Assembly (NCBI GenBank): GCA_035492655.1 | Contig: DATJJB010000220.1 | Coordinates: 1 to 10,985, forward strand | DNA: 10,985 nucleotides | Source of the DNA: Kutzneria sp035492655 | GTDB lineage: Bacteria > Actinomycetota > Actinomycetes > Mycobacteriales > Pseudonocardiaceae | Direction of reading: 5' to 3' | Shown here: in pieces, positions 5,691 to 10,985 of the stretch | Numbering within the stretch: the first letter of the stretch is position 1 | How the letters are laid out: every line of letters begins with the position of its first letter | Notes under the pieces: generated by a model | Seen by the model: only the letters and a program-made list of their open reading frames with translations | Told to the model about the DNA's origin: nothing | Databases searched by the model: none | Made by a program: the position numbers and the translations under genes

Positions 5691-7793
5691 CTACACCGAC
5701 GAGCACACGGTTCCGTTGAGGGAGAACACGGTCGGCGCCGGGGCGGCCCCGGTGTCCGTTCCGTTGAAGCCCAACGACAGCGAGCCGCCGGCGGCGATGG
5801 TGCGGTTCCAGTCGGCGTTGGTCACGGTGACCTGCCGGCCGGTCTGGCTCCAGACTCCGTTCCAGCCCGATTGCACCGCTTCACCCGCGTCGGGCCAGGT
5901 GAACGTCAGGCTCCACCCGTTCACCGCTGTGGTGCCACGGTTCGTGACGGTGATCGCGCCGCCGAACCCGCCGTTCCAGCTGCTGGTGACTTCGTAGTGC
6001 ACGGCGCAGCTGCTGTTGGCCGGTGGTGGCACGGTGAAGGTCACCGGCGGCGAGGGCAGCGAGGCGTTGCCGTGGTTGTCCACCGCGACGACGTTGTACG
6101 TGTAGGTCGTCCCGATCGTCAAGCCGGTCAACGACACCGAGGTGCCGGTGGTCGACGTGGCCAGCGCGGCACCCTGGTAGACGTCGTAGCGCGCGATCGG
6201 GTAGCTGCCCGCGGTCGCGGCCGGCCAGCTCAGCACCGCGCCGCTGGACGTCAGGTTGGACACCGTCGGTTGGCCGGGCGCACCCGGCGCGGTGGTGCCC
6301 GTCCCGCCACTGCCCGGCACCTGCACGACCGTCAGCGAGTACGGCGCGACCGTGACCGAGGTCGCCGACGACTGGGTGGTGCTGGTGATCGAGGTGCCGT
6401 TGTTGGCCAGGGTGAACACCGTCGGCGAGCCTGTCGGCGTGAAGTTGTTGTAGTTCAGGCCGACCGAGTAGGTGGTGCTCGGATCCTCGTTGTCGATCAG
6501 CACGTCCAGGCTGCCGTTCGCACGGCGCACCGCATGCGTGCGCACCAGGGCGTTGGCCGACGAGGACGTGACCATCTGGTCCCCCGGCGAGCCGAGTTTG
6601 GACAGCATCTGGATGGCGTAGTACGGCGAGAACGGCGTGTTCACGGCCGGCTCCGTGACGCCGCTTCCGTTGGCGCCGCTGGAGAAGATGCCTTGGTCGC
6701 CGTAGTCCTGCGCGCCGTTGACCACGCTCGGCGTGCCGGGGCCGTTGTGCTCGTTCCACCAGTCCACATTGGTCACACCGTGTTCCAGCCAGCTCATGTA
6801 CATGTCCGCCCCGAACAGGGCCGCTGGCTGGGTGTCGAGGTCGATGGTGGAGTTCGTCTCGGTGACGACGATCTTCACGCCGGCCGGGTCCACGCCCGCG
6901 TACTGGCGGATCTGGGACCGCAGCGTGGACATGATGCCGGGGATGTCGTCGGGATCGGTGAGCATGCCCGCCGCGGTGGTGCCGCCCGGGTAGTAGTGCA
7001 CGATCACGCAGTCGGTCTTCGCCCCGAGCGCCGACAACACGGTCTGGTTCCAGGGCTGCGGGCTGGTGGTCGAGTTCGTCACGCCGTCGGGCCAGAACCC
7101 GGGCGTGGTCAACACCGCGCAGACGTGGATGTTCGGGCTGGCCGCCTTCATCGCCGTGGTGTACTTCAGCACGTTCGCCGCGTACGTGGCCGGCCCGCAG
7201 TTGTAGGTCTGGGCCGGTTCGCTGCCGATGGTCACCGGCTTGCCCGACGCGTCGGTGCAGTGGCTGTCGGCCTCCCAGTTGGCGCCGTAGGTCCCGTTGC
7301 CGTAGATCTCGTTGCCGACCTCCCAGTAGTTGATCCCGTAGTTGTTGGTGACGTCGGCGTTGGTCACCCACGCCTGTGCGAGCGCGTCGGTCCCGGTGCC
7401 GTAGTTGACCGCGATGATCGGGTTCGCCCCGGTGGCCTGCGCGGTCTTCATGAAGTCGGCGAAACTCGTGTTGGGCGCGTCGTAACCGCCCTGGGCCACG
7501 TTGGTCTGCCAGTTGTAGATGTCCGCGTAGGAGCCGCCGGGATAGCGCAGCGCCGTGATGCCGGCGGCCTTGACCAGTCCGGGGATCGCCGGGTCGTTCA
7601 TGTGCCCGTCGTAGACGGCGGTGTTGAGGCCGATCGCGTTCGACGGTATGGCCCCGAGTCCGCCCGTCGCGTTGACGGATATCGTGGTGCTGGCCGTGGT
7701 CGCGGCGGTGGCCGGTGTCGTGACACCGGCGGCGACGAGCGCCGCCGCGGCCAGCACGGTGACACCGCAGATCCACCTTGAGTTCTCGGGCAT
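5691..7793 (-). CDS. Secreted clan GH-A glycosidase (GH51-like arabinofuranosidase-type) with Fn3 and CBM2, paralogue
   Basis: A 700-residue paralogue of the protein at 469-2631, with the same domain order. The ATG at 7793-7791 has GGGGAG 7 bases upstream on the minus strand. The signal peptide ends near A-T-A (30). The catalytic barrel shows R-Y-P-G-G, Y-W-E-V-G-N-E-I-Y-G (E162, likely acid/base) and V-V-T-E-T-N-S (E312, likely nucleophile), then a beta-sandwich, an Fn3 domain (about 505-590) and a CBM2 bounded by C596 and C697. It probably acts on arabinofuranosyl or related hemicellulose linkages outside the cell; the exact family and substrate are uncertain. The two paralogues differ around the active site, for example V-D-W-W-N-E-H-N-G here against V-D-W-W-Q-I-H-N-G, so they may split substrates. 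It is transcribed alone, divergently from the GH5 operon, from a promoter with a possible LacI-type operator. Confidence 0.85.
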   Translation of the reverse strand: MPENSRWICGVTVLAAAALVAAGVTTPATAATTASTTISVNATGGLGAIPSNAIGLNTAVYDGHMNDPAIPGLVKAAGITALRYPGGSYADIYNWQTNVAQGGYDAPNTSFADFMKTAQATGANPIIAVNYGTGTDALAQAWVTNADVTNNYGINYWEVGNEIYGNGTYGANWEADSHCTDASGKPVTIGSEPAQTYNCGPATYAANVLKYTTAMKAASPNIHVCAVLTTPGFWPDGVTNSTTSPQPWNQTVLSALGAKTDCVIVHYYPGGTTAAGMLTDPDDIPGIMSTLRSQIRQYAGVDPAGVKIVVTETNSTIDLDTQPAALFGADMYMSWLEHGVTNVDWWNEHNGPGTPSVVNGAQDYGDQGIFSSGANGSGVTEPAVNTPFSPYYAIQMLSKLGSPGDQMVTSSSANALVRTHAVRRANGSLDVLIDNEDPSTTYSVGLNYNNFTPTGSPTVFTLANNGTSITSTTQSSATSVTVAPYSLTVVQVPGSGGTGTTAPGAPGQPTVSNLTSSGAVLSWPAATAGSYPIARYDVYQGAALATSTTGTSVSLTGLTIGTTYTYNVVAVDNHGNASLPSPPVTFTVPPPANSSCAVHYEVTSSWNGGFGGAITVTNRGTTAVNGWSLTFTWPDAGEAVQSGWNGVWSQTGRQVTVTNADWNRTIAAGGSLSLGFNGTDTGAAPAPTVFSLNGTVCSSV

Positions 7794-7825
7794 TCAGCCA
7801 CTCCCCTTTCGGTCGCTCGCCTCGA

Positions 7826-7854
7826 ACTACAAGCGCTCCGCCGGGAGGTGTCCA
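7826..7854 (-). promoter_or_regulatory. Candidate promoter of the minus-strand GH51-like gene
   Basis: On the minus strand TGGACA (7854-7849) matches the -35 consensus at 5 of 6 positions and is followed after 17 bases by TGTAGT (7831-7826), a 4 of 6 match to the -10 box. Transcription would begin near 7819, leaving a leader of about 26 bases that holds the ribosome site. Confidence 0.45.
7831..7839. promoter_or_regulatory. Candidate LacI-family operator core (AAGCGCTCC)
   Basis: The palindromic core AGCGCT lies between the -35 and -10 boxes of the minus-strand promoter. Aligned with TGGGAGCGCTCCCA, the CebR operator known from Streptomyces cellulose-utilisation genes, the minus-strand sequence matches about 9 of 14 positions. 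The location is right for repression, but the match is partial. Confidence 0.3.
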
Positions 7855-7927
7855 CGCGTCGGTCCCGAGCCGCTGTCGAATTCGCGTCGAAGGCGCACCT
7901 CGGTCCGAACCGGCCGCCCGGTGATCG

Positions 7928-7941
7928 CCGTGGAACTTACA
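7928..7941 (-). promoter_or_regulatory. Candidate shared operator, copy 3 (TGTAAGTTCCACGG on the minus strand)
   Basis: This third match to TGnAAGTTyCACsG points toward the minus-strand GH51-like gene. It differs from copy 1 at three positions. It lies about 135 bases from that start and about 117 bases from the GH5 start, so it could serve both divergent units. Confidence 0.4.
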
Positions 7942-7991
7942 CGCGCCGCGGCGGCGTGACCTGGCGCGGAGCACGCGGTGCCCCTTCCCCT

Positions 7992-8000
7992 TGCTACGGT
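7992..8000 (+). promoter_or_regulatory. Candidate extended -10 promoter of the GH5 operon
   Basis: TGCTACGGT fits the extended -10 form TGnTAnnnT, and I see no good -35 box at the right distance. It would give a transcript start near 8007 and a leader of about 50 bases before the ATG at 8058. Confidence 0.3.
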
Positions 8001-8057
8001 CCGAACGGAGCACCGATGTGTCCCATGGCAGTCGGACGGCGCGGGAGGAACGACCCG

Positions 8058-9455
8058 ATGGGATCAGGCTGGTCGAGGATGTTGACGGTGGCCGTCCTTG
8101 CCGCGGGAACGCTCGCGGCCGCCCCGCACCAGGCCGACGCGTCCACCGGTCAGGTGCACGGCGTGAACTGGGCCGACCAGCGGGACAACTTCGTCGACGG
8201 GGTGCTGTACGTGTCCGGGCTCAGTGCCTCGGACACCTACTCGAGCGCCGCCACCGTCGCCGACCGGGTCGTCGGCCAGCTGTACTCGATCACCGGCGCC
8301 AACACCGTGCGGATGCCGATCAACGAGCCGACGGTGACCAGCTACTGGGGCACCTACACCGGGGCGATCGACACGGCACTGAGCCGGGGCAAGGTGATCC
8401 TCGCGTACTGGGCGCACGCCGGCGGCAAACCGGACAGCACCACCGGGTTCAACCAGATGTGGGACAAGGTCGTCGCCAGGTACGGCAGCAATCCCAACGC
8501 CTACTTCGAGGTCATCAACGAGCCGTACGGCTACAGCACCGCCAACCTCGACAACGCCTACCACGACTGGCTGACGCGCTACGCCTCCGTGCCTCGTGGG
8601 CGAGTGATCCTCGACGGCGCCGGCGACGCCCAGAACGTCAACGCCGTCGGCGACGACACCCGTCTGGACGGCACCCTGCTCGCCGTGCACGACTACTCCT
8701 TCTTCGCCGGCTACGAGGACGAGACCGAGTGGGCCAACCACATCGCCGGCTACATCGGCCGCTACGCCGCCCGCACGGTGGCCACCGAGTGGGGCGGGCC
8801 GATGGGGCCGGGCAGCAAGAACGGCGTCCACTACGGCCCCATCGACTACAGCATCCCCAGTGGCTCGTACTTCGCCGACTACATCCGAGGCGTCAGCAGC
8901 GAACTGCGGGCCCTCGGCATGGGCAGCGTCCTGTGGCCCGGCCTGCGTGACGGGGACTGGTACAGCCTCACCACCAGGACCGGCGCCGGCCCGAACATCA
9001 CGTTGTCGCTGGTGAACCCGTCCGGCCTGACCCGACTGCGGTACGCCTGGGGCATCGGCGACGGCGGCGGGACGTACGTGCGGATCGTCAACGCCGGCAC
9101 CGGCCTGTACGTCGACGGCACGGGCGAGCGGACCGGCGACGGCAGCCGCTACGAGCAGCAGTGGACCGTCGAGAACGACGGGAACTATGTTCGCGTCAAG
9201 AACCGGGCCACCGGCCTCTATCTGGACGGCGAGGGGCGCACCACCGACGGGGCCGCGGTGGGCGCGCACAGCGACACCAACGCGTCCAGTCAACAGTGGA
9301 CAGTGCTGACCGACGCCGACAACGTGCGCATCAAGAACCGGGCGACCGGCAAGTTCATCGACGGCATGGGCCGCACCGCCAGCGGCAGCGACCTGGGCCA
9401 GTGGAGCGACACCAACAGCGCCAACCAGCAGTGGCGGATCGTCGCCGCCGGCTGA
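8058..9455 (+). CDS. Secreted GH5 glycanase with C-terminal ricin-type beta-trefoil (CBM13-like)
   Basis: A 465-residue secreted retaining glycanase. The ATG at 8058 is chosen because GGAGG (8044-8048) lies 9 bases upstream; the frame is open from 7848 but without a comparable site. The signal peptide ends at A-D-A (28). The catalytic domain (about 31-335) has GH5 marks: N-T-V-R-M-P on an early strand, Y-F-E-V-I-N-E-P (E155, acid/base), V-H-D-Y on a later strand and A-T-E-W-G-G (E244, nucleophile). The substrate (cellulose, mannan, xylan or another beta-glycan) cannot be read from motifs. Residues about 339-465 form three trefoil repeats, each with a V-R-(I/V)-x-N core and a Q-Q-W motif; the first repeat is about 8 residues shorter than the others. 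It is first in an operon with the carboxylesterase 24 bases downstream. Confidence 0.88.
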   Translation: MGSGWSRMLTVAVLAAGTLAAAPHQADASTGQVHGVNWADQRDNFVDGVLYVSGLSASDTYSSAATVADRVVGQLYSITGANTVRMPINEPTVTSYWGTYTGAIDTALSRGKVILAYWAHAGGKPDSTTGFNQMWDKVVARYGSNPNAYFEVINEPYGYSTANLDNAYHDWLTRYASVPRGRVILDGAGDAQNVNAVGDDTRLDGTLLAVHDYSFFAGYEDETEWANHIAGYIGRYAARTVATEWGGPMGPGSKNGVHYGPIDYSIPSGSYFADYIRGVSSELRALGMGSVLWPGLRDGDWYSLTTRTGAGPNITLSLVNPSGLTRLRYAWGIGDGGGTYVRIVNAGTGLYVDGTGERTGDGSRYEQQWTVENDGNYVRVKNRATGLYLDGEGRTTDGAAVGAHSDTNASSQQWTVLTDADNVRIKNRATGKFIDGMGRTASGSDLGQWSDTNSANQQWRIVAAG

Positions 9456-9479
9456 CCACTCGACGGCCAGGAGGCACGG

Positions 9480-10985
9480 ATGTGGAACCGGATCGGTGTT
9501 GGACTGCTCGCCGGAATGCTGGCCCTGGCCGGCGCCGCCCCGGCGCTGGCCGGTCCTGACAACCGGGCGCCCCTCGCCCGGGTCGAGACCGGCCTGCTGC
9601 GCGGCAGCGACACCGCCGGCGTGGACAGCTTCCGCGGCATTCCCTACGCGGCGCCGCCGGTCGGCGAGCTGCGCTGGCGGCCGCCGCAGCCGGCGGCAAG
9701 CTGGCCGGAAGTGCGGGAGGCGACGGCCTACGGCAACCGGTGCGCGACCGCGGCCAGCGGCAACGGGCCTCGGTCGGAGAGCGAGGACTGTCTGTTCCTC
9801 AACGTCCAGCGGCCCTCATACGTCCATAGTGGACAAAGGGTGCCGGTGTACTTCTGGATCCACGGCGGCGGGTTGCAGAACGGGAGTTCCAACCAGCACG
9901 ACGGCAGCCTCATCGTCGAGCGCACCGGCGCCGTGGTGGTCACGATCAACTACCGGCTGGGGGCCTTCGGCTTCCTCGCCCATCCCGGCCTGACGGCGGA
10001 GGGTGGCGGCCAGTCCGGCGACTACGGCCTGCTCGACCAGCAGGCGGCGCTGCGCTGGGTACTGCGCAACATCGCCGCGTTCGGCGGCGACCCGCGACAG
10101 GTGACCATCGGCGGCGAGTCCGCCGGCGGCTGGTCGGTCTGCACCCACCTGACCGCGCCGGGCTCACGTGGCCTGTTCCACGCCGCCATGATCCAGAGCG
10201 GTTCCTGCTACAGCCAGCCGTTGGCCCAGGCCGAAGCCTCCGGCACGGCCACCGCGCAGGCACTGGGCTGCGCCGACCCGGCCACCGCCGTCGCGTGCCT
10301 GCGGGCGCTGCCGGCGAGCCGGCTGGTCGACGCGCAGGCGACCGCGCAGTTCGTGCACGGCGTCCCGGCGCTGCCGCAGGCGCCTGACGTAGCGGTGCAC
10401 AGCGGGGCGTTCGCCCGCGTGCCGGTGGTGATCGGTGCGAACCGCGACGAGGGCCGCACGTTCGCCGCCGGATTCATCGGGCAGAGCCGCCAGACCTACG
10501 AGGGGTTCGTGCGGGCCGCCTTCCCGGACCGCGCCGACACGGTGCTCGCGCGTTATCCCTGGCCGGCCGAGTCCGACCAGTTCACGGCCGCCTACCTGGC
10601 CGCCGCGATCTACACCGACGACGGCCTGGTCGCCCGCGTCGGCGGCTGCCCCAACCTCGACCTCACCCGGACCTTCGCCCGGTACACCCGCACCTACGCG
10701 TACGAGTTCGACCACCGCACCGGTCCGGGCCTGACGCCCATCCCCGGCTACGTGTGGGGCGCCGGCCATGCCGCCGAACTCGCCTACCTGTGGCCGAGTT
10801 TCGACAACGGCACGCCCATCGCCCCCACCTTCACCGCGGCCGAGCGCCGGCTGGCCGCGGACATGGTGGACGCCTGGGGAGCCTTCGTGCGCGACGGCCG
10901 TCCCGGCGCGGCGGGATGGACGACCTGGCCCAGCTTCAACGGTTCGGCCCAGGTGATGTCGCTGCGCACCGACGGATCGGCCGTC
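9480..10985 (+). CDS. Secreted type-B carboxylesterase (3' end outside window)
   Basis: The first 502 residues of a secreted COesterase-family alpha/beta-hydrolase, probably nearly complete since the family usually runs to about 500 residues. AGGAGG (9469-9474) lies 5 bases before the ATG at 9480. The signal peptide ends at A-L-A (24). Family marks are F-R-G-I-P-Y-A near the start, S-E-D-C-L-F-L-N-V (C104, possibly bonded to C88), the H-G-G-G oxyanion loop, nucleophile S214 in G-G-E-S-A-G-G, E324 in N-R-D-E-G and H430 in G-A-G-H-A-A-E-L, a full Ser-Glu-His triad. It probably hydrolyses simple carboxyl esters; being in an operon with a GH5 glycanase suggests deacylation of plant polysaccharide fragments, but that is inference from context. 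No carbohydrate-binding module is visible. The codons at 9816-9839 are unusually A/T-ending for this gene. Confidence 0.88.
   Translation, partial: MWNRIGVGLLAGMLALAGAAPALAGPDNRAPLARVETGLLRGSDTAGVDSFRGIPYAAPPVGELRWRPPQPAASWPEVREATAYGNRCATAASGNGPRSESEDCLFLNVQRPSYVHSGQRVPVYFWIHGGGLQNGSSNQHDGSLIVERTGAVVVTINYRLGAFGFLAHPGLTAEGGGQSGDYGLLDQQAALRWVLRNIAAFGGDPRQVTIGGESAGGWSVCTHLTAPGSRGLFHAAMIQSGSCYSQPLAQAEASGTATAQALGCADPATAVACLRALPASRLVDAQATAQFVHGVPALPQAPDVAVHSGAFARVPVVIGANRDEGRTFAAGFIGQSRQTYEGFVRAAFPDRADTVLARYPWPAESDQFTAAYLAAAIYTDDGLVARVGGCPNLDLTRTFARYTRTYAYEFDHRTGPGLTPIPGYVWGAGHAAELAYLWPSFDNGTPIAPTFTAAERRLAADMVDAWGAFVRDGRPGAAGWTTWPSFNGSAQVMSLRTDGSAV

Larger units (their letters stand above)
7901..8006 (+). 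repeat. Direct 10-base repeat CGGTCCGAAC in the divergent promoter region
   Basis: CGGTCCGAAC occurs at 7901-7910 and again at 7997-8006. The first copy extends into CGGT-CCGA-ACCG, an inverted repeat; the second overlaps the possible -10 box of the GH5 operon. They could be binding sites for one regulator, or chance in GC-rich DNA. Confidence 0.3.

Noticed and set aside
5295..7781. Long plus-strand open frame of 828 codons
   Set aside because: It begins inside the CE1 gene and runs antisense to the minus-strand GH51-like gene. Its product is arginine-, glycine- and histidine-rich without domains, typical of a shadow frame in GC-rich DNA.
5881..8013. Minus-strand open frame of 710 codons
   Set aside because: It overlaps the real minus-strand gene in another frame, has low-complexity Arg/His/Gly content and no recognisable domain, while the competing frame shows a signal peptide, catalytic motifs, Fn3 and CBM2.
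7848..8057. N-terminal extension of the GH5 gene from in-frame starts at 7848 or 8016
   Set aside because: These would bury the signal peptide inside the protein and overlap the promoter region; GGAGG at 8044-8048 supports the ATG at 8058.
3712..9835. Recurring AGTGGACA-like octamers
   Set aside because: Most related copies encode the Q-W-T of CBM13 repeats; only two exact copies lie elsewhere, too few to claim a chromosomal or regulatory signal.

Overview
The window is very GC-rich, its codons end mostly in G or C, and nearly every gene encodes a secreted protein with an actinobacterial-style signal peptide and cellulose- or xylan-binding modules of families CBM2 and CBM13. This points to a soil, plant-degrading actinomycete, either a Streptomyces relative or one of the Pseudonocardiales type; the sequence alone does not settle the genus.

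Layout. Positions 1-297 are the C-terminal end of a GH62 alpha-L-arabinofuranosidase gene, followed by a strong hairpin terminator (316-345). A secreted clan GH-A (GH51-like) glycosidase with Fn3 and CBM2 follows at 469-2631, with its own terminator (2635-2675). Next comes a tightly packed two-gene operon: a GH54 arabinofuranosidase with CBM13 (2859-4316) and a CE1 feruloyl/acetylxylan-type esterase with CBM13 (4327-5640). This operon meets a minus-strand gene (5691-7793), a paralogue of the GH51-like enzyme with the same Fn3-CBM2 tail, at a perfect palindromic bidirectional terminator (5655-5688). A 264-base divergent promoter region (7794-8057) separates that gene from a second plus-strand operon: a GH5 glycanase with a ricin-type beta-trefoil (8058-9455) and a type-B carboxylesterase (from 9480, running off the end of the window).

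The set reads as an accessory-enzyme locus for arabinoxylan-type hemicellulose. Three or four enzymes remove arabinofuranosyl side chains (GH62, GH54, probably the two GH51-like proteins), an esterase removes feruloyl or acetyl groups, a GH5 enzyme cuts a backbone, and a second esterase may remove further acyl groups. All act outside the cell; five of the seven visibly carry binding modules that would hold them on the plant wall.

All three promoter-bearing intergenic regions contain one copy of a similar 14-base element, consensus TGnAAGTTyCACsG (362-375, 2675-2688, and minus strand 7928-7941). It is the best candidate for a shared regulator site. The intergenic stretches (298-468, 2632-2858, 7794-8057) hold only terminators, candidate promoters and operators; I see no small gene, RNA gene, CRISPR array or mobile element.
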